A stretch of DNA of 64,000 nt from UBA9300 sp032260385 (GTDB lineage Bacteria > Bacteroidota > Bacteroidia > Bacteroidales > VadinHA17). The stretch covers positions 62,001 to 126,000 of the forward strand of contig JAVVEL010000002.1 of assembly GCA_032260385.1 (NCBI GenBank). The letters are read 5' to 3'. Numbering within the stretch: position 1 is the stretch's first letter; every line of letters begins with the position of its first letter. The notes under the pieces are model-generated. The model was not told the DNA's origin, searched no databases, and saw only the letters and a program-made list of their open reading frames with translations. Shown piece by piece: positions 54,501 to 64,000 of the stretch. The position numbers and the translations under genes were made by a program.

Positions 54501-54545
54501 AAAAAAGAGGCTGTCTTCAACTTTTAAGACAAGCTCTTTTTTGTT
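54501..54545. terminator. Bidirectional terminator between YceI and ppdK
   Basis: AAAGAGGCTGTCTT pairs with AAGACAAGCTCTTT (2 mismatches) with an 8-nt loop. A-run on the left and T-run on the right allow use by both convergent genes. Confidence 0.8.
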
Positions 54546-54646
54546 TATTTTACATATAAGCCCTGGAGGGCTACTTTAAAATATTTTATTCTCCTGAGGA
54601 TAAACCGGCTATTTCTCCATCCTCTTTTTTATATTCCTTATTCTGC

Positions 54647-57355
54647 TTACCGTATATTTGCCTGTGCGGCTGCAAGCCTTGCTATGGGAACTCTGAAAGG
54701 TGAGCAGCTAACATAGTCCATTCCAACTGAATTACAGAATTCCACTGAGGACGGCTCGCCTCCGTGTTCACCGCAGATTCCTACCTTTAGTTTAGTGTTA
54801 CTTGCACGCCCTTTTTCGGTAGCCATTCTCACAAGTTGGCCAACACCTTCCTGGTCAAGTACCTGGAAGGGGTCTTCCTTAAGTAAACCTTTTTTGATGT
54901 ATACAGGAAGGAATTTACCGGCGTCGTCCCTGGAGTACCCGAATGTCATTTGTGTAAGGTCGTTTGTTCCGAAAGAAAAGAATTCAGCTTCATCTGCTAT
55001 TTTGTCTGCTGTCAGGCAGGCACGTGGTATTTCAATCATTGTTCCCACCAGGTAATCAACCCTTATATTTTTCTCTTCAAAGACCTGTTCGGCTACTTCC
55101 CGTATTATCTGGTTCTGCATCCTGAATTCTTCCACTGTACCTATAAGTGGAACCATGATTTCAGGTTTTGCATCAATACCTTTCTTTTTTAGGTTGCAGG
55201 CAGCTTCAATAATTGCCCTTGCCTGCATTTCTGTTATCTCAGGGTAGGTGTTCCCGAGCCGGCAGCCACGATGACCCAGCATTGGGTTGAATTCGTGCAA
55301 TGAATCCACGATTGCTTTTACCTCTTCGGCAGTGATTCCCATTTCTTTGGCCATTTCTGCCTGGTTTTCTTCTTCATGGGGTACAAATTCATGAAGTGGT
55401 GGATCGAGCAAGCGGATGGTTACTCCGTAGCCCTGCATTGCTTCCAGTATACCTTCAAAATCTTCTCTCTGATAGGGAAGGAGTTTATCAAGGGCTTTGC
55501 GCCTTTCTTCTTCTTTGTCAGCAAGGATCATCTCTCTCATGGCCTTTATTCTTTCACCTTCAAAGAACATATGCTCGGTACGTGTAAGTCCTATGCCTTT
55601 TGCTCCGAATTTTCTGGCTGTTTTCGCATCTTTGGGTGTATCAGCATTGGTCCTGACGTCCATCCGTGTGTATTTTTCTGCCAGTTCCATTATCTCACCA
55701 AAGTCTCCACTCATCTGTGGTTCAATTGTGGCAATCTTTGATTCATATACCTCTCCCGTGCTACCGTTGAGTGATATCCAGTCACCTTCCTTCAGGGTCT
55801 TGTCCCCTGATTTCATGGTGCGTGTTTTGTAATTAATGCTGATATTTCCTGCCCCCGAGACACAACATTTACCCATACCTCTTGCAACAACGGCGGCATG
55901 TGAGGTCATTCCTCCGCGAGCTGTCAGTATACCCCTGGCTATATTCATACCTTCAAGGTCTTCAGGTGATGTTTCAATACGCACAAGTATTGAATTGGTG
56001 TATTTACTGGCTTCATCTGCAAAAAAAACTATCTGACCTGTGGCAGCGCCCGGTGAAGCCGGGAGACCTTTGCCAATCACCACTGCACTCTTCAGCGCTT
56101 TGGTATCGAACACCGGGTGCAACAATTCATCAAGCTTATTAGGTTCCTGTCGCATTAAAGCGGTTTTTTCATCTATTTTCCCTTCTTTAAGCAGGTCGAC
56201 GGCTATTTTGACCATTGCGGCACCTGTTCTCTTCCCGTTTCTTGTTTGCAGTAACCATAGTTTCCCGTCCTGTATGGTAAATTCCAGGTCCTGCATGTCT
56301 CCATAGTGATCTTCAAGCTTTTTCTGTATAGTAAAGAGTTCCCTGTAAACCCCGGGCATCACTTCTTCCAGGGATGGGTATCCAGATGCCCTTTCTTCTT
56401 CACTTATGCCTGCCAATTTTGCCCAGCGCAATGATCCTTCATGGGTTATCTGCTGAGGTGTTCTGACACCTGCAACAACGTCTTCACCCTGTGCATCAAT
56501 AAGGTATTCACCATTGAAAATATTTTCGCCTGTGGCCGCATCACGGGTAAAGGCAACTCCTGTACCTGATTTTTTACCCATATTTCCGAATACCATGGCC
56601 TGGACGTTAACCGCTGTTCCCCATTCTTCTGGTATACGGTTTATCTGGCGGTAGTATTTGGCACGCTCATTCATCCAGCTGTCAAAAACGGCACATATTG
56701 ATCCCCAGAGTTGTTCCCATGGGTCAGTGGGAAAATCGAGACCTGTCTTATCCTTTACTGCCTTCTTGAATTTTGTCACCAGCAGTTTAAGGTCATCCAC
56801 TGTAAGGTCAGTGTCGTTTTCTATTTCTCTTTCTTCCTTCAAGGCTTCTATTATCTCTTCAAAAGGATCTACATCTTCTTTCGATTCGGGTTTAAGTCCC
56901 ATAACAACATCACCGTACATCTGCACAAACCTGCGATATGAGTCCCATGCAAACCGGGCGTTGCCTGTTTTATTGGCCAGTCCGACAACAGCATCATCAT
57001 TCATTCCCAGATTCAGAACCGTATCCATCATTCCGGGCATCGACACCCTTGCACCGGATCTGACTGAAAGAAGGCATGGGTTTTCCCTGGATCCGAATTC
57101 CGAGCCCATGATTTTTTCTACATTTTCAATTGCAGCCTTTACTTCTTCTTTAAGCAGTTCCACAACTCTTTCCCTGCCCATCTCATTATACTCCGTACAA
57201 ACATCTGTTGTGATAGTGAAGCCCGGAGGTACCGGTACATCCGTCAGGTTCATTTCAGCCAGGTTGGCACCCTTGCCACCAAGCAGATTTTTCATGCCGG
57301 CATTACCTTCGGCTTTCTTATCCCCAAAAGTGTAAACTCTTTTAACCTTAGACAT
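54647..57355 (-). CDS. ppdK: Pyruvate phosphate dikinase
   Basis: Interconverts pyruvate, ATP and phosphate with PEP, AMP and pyrophosphate. The 902-residue protein has an N-terminal ATP-grasp domain (about 1-340, with GGKGANLAEM and the later DAQGEDVVAGVRTP), the swivelling domain with phosphorylated His486 (GGMTSHAAVVARGMG), and the C-terminal PEP/pyruvate barrel. The barrel shows AKGIGLTRTEHMFF, GTNDLTQMTFGYSRDDAG and the catalytic Cys in GICGEHGGEP. It is monocistronic with its own -7 box. Confidence 0.97.
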   Translation of the reverse strand: MSKVKRVYTFGDKKAEGNAGMKNLLGGKGANLAEMNLTDVPVPPGFTITTDVCTEYNEMGRERVVELLKEEVKAAIENVEKIMGSEFGSRENPCLLSVRSGARVSMPGMMDTVLNLGMNDDAVVGLANKTGNARFAWDSYRRFVQMYGDVVMGLKPESKEDVDPFEEIIEALKEEREIENDTDLTVDDLKLLVTKFKKAVKDKTGLDFPTDPWEQLWGSICAVFDSWMNERAKYYRQINRIPEEWGTAVNVQAMVFGNMGKKSGTGVAFTRDAATGENIFNGEYLIDAQGEDVVAGVRTPQQITHEGSLRWAKLAGISEEERASGYPSLEEVMPGVYRELFTIQKKLEDHYGDMQDLEFTIQDGKLWLLQTRNGKRTGAAMVKIAVDLLKEGKIDEKTALMRQEPNKLDELLHPVFDTKALKSAVVIGKGLPASPGAATGQIVFFADEASKYTNSILVRIETSPEDLEGMNIARGILTARGGMTSHAAVVARGMGKCCVSGAGNISINYKTRTMKSGDKTLKEGDWISLNGSTGEVYESKIATIEPQMSGDFGEIMELAEKYTRMDVRTNADTPKDAKTARKFGAKGIGLTRTEHMFFEGERIKAMREMILADKEEERRKALDKLLPYQREDFEGILEAMQGYGVTIRLLDPPLHEFVPHEEENQAEMAKEMGITAEEVKAIVDSLHEFNPMLGHRGCRLGNTYPEITEMQARAIIEAACNLKKKGIDAKPEIMVPLIGTVEEFRMQNQIIREVAEQVFEEKNIRVDYLVGTMIEIPRACLTADKIADEAEFFSFGTNDLTQMTFGYSRDDAGKFLPVYIKKGLLKEDPFQVLDQEGVGQLVRMATEKGRASNTKLKVGICGEHGGEPSSVEFCNSVGMDYVSCSPFRVPIARLAAAQANIR

Positions 57356-57401
57356 AAAGTTCTATTTTTATTATTAGTTATTTTTAAAAAAAATCAAGTC
57401 G

Positions 57402-57409
57402 CAAATATA
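57402..57409 (-). promoter_or_regulatory. -7 box for ppdK
   Basis: TATATTTG on the minus strand (CAAATATA on plus), 47 bp before the ppdK ATG. The rest of the 234-bp spacer to GH95 is AT-rich; a TATTTTTG on plus (57432-57439) may serve GH95 but is 150 bp from its start. Confidence 0.5.
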
Positions 57410-57589
57410 CAAAAAAATAGTCAAAATCTGATATTTTTGTTTGATAGTTAAGGTATTGAATATCAGAATAATGTTTTCCCCATATATTTTTTGCCGGCTT
57501 AATTGCTTTTTGCTGCTGCTTACCCGGAATTTAACTTATTAATGGTATTTTGTAAGCAAATATTATTGCATTTCAAAATATAGTCGATC

Positions 57590-60019
57590 ATGAAGTATCT
57601 TATTTGTTTTTCTATACTCCTCTATATGTTTTTTAAGAATTCGAGCGCGCAGGAAAAAGTGTTTGATCCTTCTTATACCTTATGGTATGAGCAGCCTGCA
57701 GAGGAATGGGAGGAGGCTCTGCCTGTTGGGAATGGCAGGCTTGGGGCTATGATATTTGGCAAATTTGACGAGGAACGGATTCAACTTAATGAGGAGACTT
57801 ACTGGACAGGAGGTCCGTATAGTACTGTTGTTGAAGGCGGATATAAATATTTACCTGAAATTCAGGAATATATTTTTCAAGGGGAACCTCTTGAGGCGCA
57901 CAGGCTTTTCGGACGCCACCTGATGGCTTACCCTGTGGAGCAGCAGAAATACCAGTCAACAGCTGATTTGTACCTGTTTTTTGAAAATGGCAGTGAGATC
58001 AGGGATTATAAACGATGGCTCGATTTAAAGACGGGAATCGTACACGTGGAATACAGGGATGGGGATATTCTGTATAAACGCGAAATCTTTTCTTCGGCAC
58101 CCGGCCAGGCTGTTATCATAAGACTGAGTAGTGACAGGAAGAATAAGATAAGTTTCAAAGGTCAACTGAGAGGGGTAAGGAATCTGGCTCATTCGAATTA
58201 CGCAACTGATTATTTCAGGATGGATGCCCTCGGATCAGATGCTCTGATGGTAAACGGAAAATCAGCAGATTATCTGGGAGTGGAGGGACGAGTCAGGTAC
58301 AGGGCACAGGTGAAAGCATTTATTGAAGGAGGAGAAATGAGGACCGAAGGAACATTTCTTATAATTGACAGTGCCGATGCTGTTACCCTCTGTATAGTAG
58401 CTGCCACTAATTTTGTTAGCTATAATGACGTGAGTGCAGACCAGAATAAGCGTGTTGAGGACTACCTGAAAAAGATAAGCGGTAAATCATATGACGATAT
58501 CAGGTCAGACGCAATATATGATTACCGTTCATTATTTGACAGGGTTAAACTGGATCTTCCTTATACTGAAAATTCATATCTGCCTACTGATAAAAGGATG
58601 ATCGCCTTTGAAGATAATCCTGACCCGGCCCTTGCTGCACTGGCCTATAATTTTGGCCGCTATATTTTGATATCATCATCAAGACCGGGTACCCAGCCTG
58701 CAAACTTGCAGGGGATATGGAATGAAGATATGAACCCTTCATGGGATTCAAAATATACTACCAATATCAATACCGAAATGAATTACTGGGCGGTTGAGTC
58801 AGCCAATCTTTCTGAATGCGCCGAACCTCTTATTATAATGGTGAAGGAACTGACCGACCAGGGCAGTGAAGTTGCCAGGGAACATTATGGAGCCGGAGGC
58901 TGGGTTTTTCATCAGAATACTGATATATGGAGAGTGGCTGCACCAATGGACGGTCCAACCTGGGGCACCTTCACAACAGGTGGTGCCTGGCTGACGACTC
59001 ACTTATGGGAACATTATCTATATACAATGGATAAGGATTATCTCATGGATATTTATCCTGTGATTAAAGGCTCTGTTGAGTTCTTTATGGACTTTCTCGT
59101 CGAACATCCGAATGGTAAATGGCTGGTGACCAATCCTTCTAATTCCCCTGAGAATCCACCCTACGGGCCGGGATACAGCTACTTTTTTGATGAGGTAACG
59201 GGGATGTACTACTTCACTACCATATGCTATGGTTCAACTATAGACATGCAGATACTTCATGACCTCTTCGGCTATTATGTCGGGGCATCTGAAATACTGG
59301 GTAAGGATATGTTTTTCGCAGAGGAGGTTAAACAGGCAAGGGAAAGGCTGGTTCCTCCGCTTATTGGTTCTGACGGGACACTCCAGGAATGGACCGAAGA
59401 TTATGCCCAGCTCGAGGATAAACACAGGCATTTTTCTCACATGTACGGGCTGTATCCGGGTAAGGTGATCTCAGTGAAAAAAACACCAGAACTTATAGAC
59501 GCATGCAAGGCAGTCCTTGAACAGAGGGGAGACGGGGGTACGGGATTTTCCAGGGGCTGGAAGATGGCCCTGTGGGCACGCCTCTATGACGGTAACAGGG
59601 CAAACAAGATATTCAAGGGGTATATTAAGGAACAGGCTTACCCCCAGTTGTTTGCCAAATGTTATACCCCATTGCAGGTGGATGGCAGCCTGGGTGTGAC
59701 TGCAGCTATAAACGAGATGCTTGTTCAGTCGCATGAAGGAGTGATTGACCTGCTGCCGGCTTTGCCTGCTGAGTGGGATAGTGGTAAATTCAGCGGTGTT
59801 TGCGCCAGGGGAGGATTTGAACTGTCTTTTGAATGGGAAAATAAAAAACTTACTGACCTGGATATTAAATCAAAAGCAGGTGAAATTTGCAGGATAAACA
59901 CAGGCTACGATTGTAATATTTATAAATCAGGGAAAAAGGTGCATAAAAAAGAGATCAGGGACGGAGTATTTGAATTTGAAACAGAGGCAGGTGCCATATA
60001 TAATGTTGAAATTAAGTAG
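57590..60019 (+). CDS. GH95 alpha-L-fucosidase/galactosidase, secreted
   Basis: 809 residues with a signal peptide (about 1-20). An N-terminal beta-sandwich opens with LWYEQPAEEWEEALPVGNGR and GAMIFG. The alpha/alpha-barrel has QPANLQGIWNED, the TNINTEMNYW motif (Asn392, Asn394), NPSNSPENP (Glu521, the likely general acid by analogy with the Bifidobacterium enzyme), HRHFSHMYGLYPG and LQVDGS (Asp698). A C-terminal beta-domain follows. GH95 removes terminal alpha-1,2-fucose or alpha-L-galactose by inversion. It is the first of a GH95-GH78-DPP-IV run; the intergenic gap to GH78 is 8 bp. Confidence 0.93.
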   Translation: MKYLICFSILLYMFFKNSSAQEKVFDPSYTLWYEQPAEEWEEALPVGNGRLGAMIFGKFDEERIQLNEETYWTGGPYSTVVEGGYKYLPEIQEYIFQGEPLEAHRLFGRHLMAYPVEQQKYQSTADLYLFFENGSEIRDYKRWLDLKTGIVHVEYRDGDILYKREIFSSAPGQAVIIRLSSDRKNKISFKGQLRGVRNLAHSNYATDYFRMDALGSDALMVNGKSADYLGVEGRVRYRAQVKAFIEGGEMRTEGTFLIIDSADAVTLCIVAATNFVSYNDVSADQNKRVEDYLKKISGKSYDDIRSDAIYDYRSLFDRVKLDLPYTENSYLPTDKRMIAFEDNPDPALAALAYNFGRYILISSSRPGTQPANLQGIWNEDMNPSWDSKYTTNINTEMNYWAVESANLSECAEPLIIMVKELTDQGSEVAREHYGAGGWVFHQNTDIWRVAAPMDGPTWGTFTTGGAWLTTHLWEHYLYTMDKDYLMDIYPVIKGSVEFFMDFLVEHPNGKWLVTNPSNSPENPPYGPGYSYFFDEVTGMYYFTTICYGSTIDMQILHDLFGYYVGASEILGKDMFFAEEVKQARERLVPPLIGSDGTLQEWTEDYAQLEDKHRHFSHMYGLYPGKVISVKKTPELIDACKAVLEQRGDGGTGFSRGWKMALWARLYDGNRANKIFKGYIKEQAYPQLFAKCYTPLQVDGSLGVTAAINEMLVQSHEGVIDLLPALPAEWDSGKFSGVCARGGFELSFEWENKKLTDLDIKSKAGEICRINTGYDCNIYKSGKKVHKKEIRDGVFEFETEAGAIYNVEIK

Positions 60020-60027
60020 GAGAAAAT

Positions 60028-62445
60028 ATGAGACATTACCTTAACACCTTCTGTTACCTCGTATTAGCGGTGATTTTATCAGTGAGTTGCGATGAAAAAA
60101 AAGCTCACCCCGACATGGAAGGAGCTCTCTGGATACAGGATACTATGCCTTTACCGGATCATGACAGCTTATTCTATGGTAATCACCCGGCACCCATCTT
60201 CAGAAAGGAATTCACGGTCAGGAAGGATTTTAGAAGCGCCCGACTCTTAATATCAGCTGCAGGTTATTACAGGTTCTTTATTAATGGTACCGATTCAGAG
60301 AATAACATATTAAGTCCTTCATGGACTGATTATAGCCAGCGAGTGTATTATTCAGAATATGATATTACTGAAAGCATCGTAAAAGGCCAGAATTGTGCGG
60401 GCGTGAGCCTGGGCAATGGCTTCTATAACCCATTGCCCCTCAAAATGTGGGGTCATCTGAACCTGAGAGAAAATCTTACAGTAGGTAAGCCTTGCTTTGT
60501 AGCTAAAATAATTATAGAGTACAATGACGGATCAGTTCAGGAAATAATTACAGACGATTCATGGAAATTCTCCTACGGGCCTGTAAGGAGGAATGATGTC
60601 TACCTTGGAGTAGTATATAATGCATTATATGAACAGTCTGGCTGGAACACTCCGGGATTTGAAGATACTGATTGGGGCAAAGCAGTTATTAATCCAGGGC
60701 CGGGAGGTCAGTTGCTAAGAAGATTTTTCCCTCCCGTAGTGGTAGTAGACACAATAATACCTGTTGATATATATGGTGTGGAAGATAATATATGGTTGGT
60801 GGATATGGGGGTTAACTTTACGGGTGTTTATGGAATAATGTTAAAGGGTAAACCAGGTGACTCAGTGGTTTTTCGTTTTGGAGAGAGAATATATGAATCA
60901 GGTAAACTTAATCCTATGACGGCGGTATGCGGTCAGATAAAAAGAAAAGGCATGGGAGGTCCGGGTGCTCCTGCTATTGCATGGCAGACAGATACCTACA
61001 TATTTGGTGAAGACTCAGTAGCATATTTTTCTCCGGAATTTACATATCACACCTGCAGGTACATTGAAATCAAGGGCCTGGATTACAAACCCCGGCTGTC
61101 ACAAATAAAGGGTCTTTATATCAGTACGGACCTGCAATCCAATAGTTTCCATTCTTCGTCCGATCTGATTGATTCAATACAGGATGCAACATTACGTACC
61201 TTCAGATCCAATCTTATTGGTATTCAGTCAGATTGTGCGGCGCGTGAAAAGTTTGGATATGGTGGTGACCTGAACGCTACGAGCGAGGCATTCATCTATA
61301 ACTTCAATATGCGAGATTTCTACAGGAAGACAGTCTATGACTGGGTGGACGCTGTCAACGATTCTATTTTTGTGGATACGGCACCCTATGTGGGTATTAA
61401 CTATTGCGGACTGAGCTGGGAATCTGCCTTCCTCATTACCCAGTATTACCTGTATCTGTACTACAATGACACTGATATAGTGGAGGGATTATATGATTTT
61501 AACAGGAAGTGGATGGATAAAGTGGCAAAGATACATCCTGCTGGTGTTGTGGATGCCGGTTTAAGCGATCATGAATCACTGGAAAATGTGCCGGTTGAAC
61601 TTACCGGGACAGCACATTATCTGCTGTGCGCACGTATTATGAAGGTCTTTGCACAATATATGGATGATGACAGGGGGTTCGAAAAATACTCAGATCTTGA
61701 ATCTGAACTTTCTGCATTACTGTTAAATAATTTCTGGCTTGCTCCAAAGTATGAGGTAGAGAATAAGCAGGTATTATATTCAGTCCTTCTCTATTTTGAT
61801 ATTGTACCTGAAGAGGATATTGCAAAGATGTCGGATAGCTTATTATACTGCATTAATAAAGCAGGCGGACACTTTACCTCAGGTATTTTCGGAACAAAGT
61901 ATATTCTTTCCGCATTATCAGAAACAGGAAAGATCTCTGATGCCTATAATGTGGTGACCAATTATGATTACCCGGGTTGGGGTCATATGATAAAACAAGG
62001 AGCAACTACTATCTGGGAAACATGGAAAGAAAGTGATAACACCTACTCAAACTGCCATCCTATGTTTGGCAGTGTTTCGGAATGGTTTTACAGGCACCTT
62101 GCAGGAATAAATCCGGATCCGGAGCATCCGGGGTTTCGTAAGTTTATAATATCTCCGAAATTCCCTGATGGACTTGACAGTGTCAGGTGCAACTACAGGT
62201 CTGATTATGGTGTTATAGCAGCAAACTGGAGAAAGGAAAGGGACTATAACTATTACTACTATTTAGAGGTTCCTGAGTTAAGTGAAGCAAAAATTATGCT
62301 GCCTTATGGTACACGGCTGCTTAAGGTAAAAGATCTGGATAATAAAACTACAAAGCCCACAGATTCAATAAATGAAAATGGTAAATTTGTGCTTGGTGAA
62401 GGGAGATATGAGATTTCCTTTGTAATTTCTGACCAAGAAAGGTAA
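60028..62445 (+). CDS. GH78 alpha-L-rhamnosidase lipoprotein
   Basis: 805 residues, lipoprotein signal with Cys21 (AVILSVSCDEK). N-terminal beta-sandwich modules (about 50-330; ISAAGYYRFFINGT, LGNGFYNP) lead to an alpha/alpha-barrel whose catalytic motif DCAAREKFGYGGD (about 402-414) is the family DCPxREKxGWxGD with two conservative changes. Later GATTIWETW and HPMFGSVSEWFYRHLAG are typical. It removes alpha-L-rhamnose from pectin or glycosides. It has 8 bp to GH95 and 9 bp to the next gene, so the three form one operon. Confidence 0.93.
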   Translation: MRHYLNTFCYLVLAVILSVSCDEKKAHPDMEGALWIQDTMPLPDHDSLFYGNHPAPIFRKEFTVRKDFRSARLLISAAGYYRFFINGTDSENNILSPSWTDYSQRVYYSEYDITESIVKGQNCAGVSLGNGFYNPLPLKMWGHLNLRENLTVGKPCFVAKIIIEYNDGSVQEIITDDSWKFSYGPVRRNDVYLGVVYNALYEQSGWNTPGFEDTDWGKAVINPGPGGQLLRRFFPPVVVVDTIIPVDIYGVEDNIWLVDMGVNFTGVYGIMLKGKPGDSVVFRFGERIYESGKLNPMTAVCGQIKRKGMGGPGAPAIAWQTDTYIFGEDSVAYFSPEFTYHTCRYIEIKGLDYKPRLSQIKGLYISTDLQSNSFHSSSDLIDSIQDATLRTFRSNLIGIQSDCAAREKFGYGGDLNATSEAFIYNFNMRDFYRKTVYDWVDAVNDSIFVDTAPYVGINYCGLSWESAFLITQYYLYLYYNDTDIVEGLYDFNRKWMDKVAKIHPAGVVDAGLSDHESLENVPVELTGTAHYLLCARIMKVFAQYMDDDRGFEKYSDLESELSALLLNNFWLAPKYEVENKQVLYSVLLYFDIVPEEDIAKMSDSLLYCINKAGGHFTSGIFGTKYILSALSETGKISDAYNVVTNYDYPGWGHMIKQGATTIWETWKESDNTYSNCHPMFGSVSEWFYRHLAGINPDPEHPGFRKFIISPKFPDGLDSVRCNYRSDYGVIAANWRKERDYNYYYYLEVPELSEAKIMLPYGTRLLKVKDLDNKTTKPTDSINENGKFVLGEGRYEISFVISDQER

Positions 62446-62454
62446 AACAGAAAT

Positions 62455-64000
62455 ATGAATATCATGAAAAGGCCCTATTTAAAATGTATGATTACCCTGA
62501 TGGCTCTTATCCTGTCCGGTAATTTCACAGCAGCACAGGAGTATGATGAACTGAAGCTTGATGACATTTACAGTGATGGTGTATATACCCAGGAAAGGTT
62601 CGGTCCTGTAAGGTGGATGAAAGATTCCGAAGGATATTCCACGCTGGAGATTAATGAAGAAACAGGTGCACCGGATATTGTCAGGTATGAAGCCGGAACA
62701 GGTAAAAGATCGATCCTGATCTCATCAAAACAGCTGATCCCTGAGGGTAAATCAGACCCGTTAAGGCTTGCTGATTATACCTGGTCTGAGGATAATACAA
62801 AACTGTTAATCTTTACAAATACCAGGAGGGTATGGAGATATAATACCAGGGGAGATTACTGGGTACTTAACATGAAGACAGGCAAATTACAGCAATTAGG
62901 TAAAGAAGTGGAAAGAACAACAATGATGTTTGCCAAGTTCTCACCGGATGCGACAAGGGTGGCATATGTAAGCAAACAGAATATCTATGTCGAAGATCTG
63001 GAAACGGGTAGAACCAGGCAGATCACCTTTGATGGTGGAAACAATATCATTAATGGCACTTTTGATTGGGTATATGAAGAAGAACTCGATTGCAGGGATG
63101 GTTTCAGGTGGAGCCCTGACGGAGAAAAAATTGCCTACTGGCAGACAGATACGGAAGGCACCGGTGTTTTTTACATGATAAACAATGTTGATTCAGTATA
63201 TTCTGTTCCAATACCCCTGCCATATCCAAAAGCCGGCACAACAAATTCGGCAGTTAAAATAGGAGTAATACCCGCTGACGGTGGTGTAACAAAGTGGTTT
63301 GATATTCCGGGCGACCCGCGTAATAATTATCTCGCAAGGATGGATTTCATTCCCGGTTCAGATGAAGTAATGATACAACAGCTTAACCGCAGGCAAAATA
63401 CCAATACTGTATGGGTGGCTGATGTTAATACCATGGAGCTGACAAATATTCTGACCGACAGGGATGAGGCCTTCCTTGATATACATGATAATATCATGTG
63501 GCTGGATAAGGAGCAATACTTCACCTGGACCAGTGAGCGTGACGGCTGGCTTCACCTCTATAAGGTGTCAAGGGATGGAAAAAATATGGAACTCATTACA
63601 AAGGGTAACTTTGATGTTATAAGCATAAGCTGCATAGATCCTGCCGGAGGTTATGTATATTATATTGCTTCACCGGATAAACCCGTAGACCGTTATCTGT
63701 ACAGGAGCAGGCTGGATGGCAGGGGAGAGGCTGAAAGGGTAACACCGGAGGGCATGCCAGGACAACACTCCTACCAGATGTCAGCAGATGCCCGCTGGGC
63801 TGTCCATACATACCAGAATGTTATTACACCACCGCGTATATCACTTGTAAGTATTGCGAAGCACAAGCAATTACGCTTGCTGGTAAGTAACCAGGAGGCA
63901 AAAGAACGTTATGAAAACCTGGGATTGAATCCCAAAGAATTTTTCAGGATTGACATAGGCGATGCAGAGCTTGATGCCTGGATGATAAAGCCCCGGAATT
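62455..64000 (+). CDS. S9 dipeptidyl peptidase IV-like, C-terminus cut by window edge
   Basis: Translated directly from the ATG at 62455 (a second in-frame ATG at 62464); the frame stays open to the end of the window, about 515 codons. A signal peptide (LILSGNFTAAQ) precedes the beta-propeller, with the opening LKLDDIYSDGVYTQERFGPVRW. The DPP-IV double-Glu motif sits in FDWVYEEELDCRDGFRWSPDG, where it anchors the free N-terminus of the substrate. Further blades include FTWTSERDGWLHLYKV. The alpha/beta hydrolase domain with the Ser-Asp-His triad is expected beyond base 64000. It follows GH78 after 9 bp. Confidence 0.9.
   Translation, partial: MNIMKRPYLKCMITLMALILSGNFTAAQEYDELKLDDIYSDGVYTQERFGPVRWMKDSEGYSTLEINEETGAPDIVRYEAGTGKRSILISSKQLIPEGKSDPLRLADYTWSEDNTKLLIFTNTRRVWRYNTRGDYWVLNMKTGKLQQLGKEVERTTMMFAKFSPDATRVAYVSKQNIYVEDLETGRTRQITFDGGNNIINGTFDWVYEEELDCRDGFRWSPDGEKIAYWQTDTEGTGVFYMINNVDSVYSVPIPLPYPKAGTTNSAVKIGVIPADGGVTKWFDIPGDPRNNYLARMDFIPGSDEVMIQQLNRRQNTNTVWVADVNTMELTNILTDRDEAFLDIHDNIMWLDKEQYFTWTSERDGWLHLYKVSRDGKNMELITKGNFDVISISCIDPAGGYVYYIASPDKPVDRYLYRSRLDGRGEAERVTPEGMPGQHSYQMSADARWAVHTYQNVITPPRISLVSIAKHKQLRLLVSNQEAKERYENLGLNPKEFFRIDIGDAELDAWMIKPRN

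Noticed and set aside
56658..57335. 225-residue open frame on the plus strand inside ppdK
   Set aside because: It is fully antisense to the conserved ppdK gene, has a Ser/Arg-rich shadow composition and no domain.
1..64000. CRISPR arrays, insertion sequences or prophage
   Set aside because: No regularly spaced direct repeats, no transposase or integrase, no phage structural genes seen on either strand.

Overview
The window is a 64 kb piece of a chromosome from the phylum Bacteroidota, most likely an anaerobic, free-living member of the Bacteroidales/Marinilabiliales. Four things suggest this. Many genes are preceded by the Bacteroidota-type -7 box TAnnTTTG, in three or four cases with a TTTG or TTG element 17-19 bp upstream. 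There is a gliding-type GldF/GldG protein and a DUF3078 outer-membrane protein. Menaquinone genes of the futalosine type (mqnA, a UbiA prenyltransferase) are present. Central metabolism includes ATP-dependent PEP carboxykinase and pyruvate phosphate dikinase. I see no phage, insertion sequence, CRISPR array or rRNA operon. Most of the window is ordinary core chromosome with scattered accessory hydrolases.

Layout. 1-8 kb (mostly minus): guanylate kinase (cut by the window edge) coupled to YicC, a MATE exporter, a plus-strand DUF3078 protein, then pheT followed by a UbiA prenyltransferase. 8-17.8 kb (plus): an envelope and replication run of surE, a small membrane protein, lpxB, a SpoIID-domain protein, a fused GldF-GldG permease/auxiliary protein, a DUF4340-like partner, dnaN, an epsilon-like exonuclease and a fumarylacetoacetase-family enzyme. 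17.8-22.8 kb (minus): an M14 peptidase lipoprotein, a small DNA-binding protein, a GNAT, NfeD and MqnA. 22.9-28.3 kb (plus): purB, an MsbA-like ABC exporter, a GPP34 (GOLPH3-like) protein and fumC. 28.3-41.6 kb (mixed): a GH106-like lipoprotein, the relic of a GH95 fucosidase, a BASS transporter, a tandem M14 pair in which one member has lost its zinc ligands, an EFR1 flavodoxin-ferredoxin protein, an ANK/MATE-like transporter and a GH36-like hydrolase.

41.6-46.7 kb: a membrane protein/XRE regulator pair behind a 12-bp-arm palindrome, a DUF4180 fragment, tRNA-Ser(UGA), HU, a TrmH methyltransferase, a LytTR response regulator, a class III aminotransferase and an unknown secreted protein. 46.9-57.4 kb: htpG, an unknown membrane-anchored protein, a class I aminotransferase with a nitroreductase, pckA-plsY, a YceI protein and ppdK. 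57.6-64 kb (plus): GH95 fucosidase, GH78 rhamnosidase and the start of a DPP-IV peptidase, cut by the right edge.

How the genes work together: pckA, ppdK and fumC serve C3/C4 interconversion in a fermentative or anaerobically respiring cell, and mqnA plus the UbiA enzyme point to futalosine-route menaquinone. The glycosidases (GH106-like, GH36-like, GH95, GH78) and peptidases (M14, DPP-IV) suggest scavenging of fucose- and rhamnose-containing plant or algal polymers and of peptides, although no SusC/SusD pair lies in the window. No plainly new multigene defence or mobile system is visible. The most unusual signals are the active/inactive M14 pair, the palindrome-controlled membrane protein/XRE pair, the tandem repeat that carries the -33 box of the GPP34 gene, and the two gene relics.
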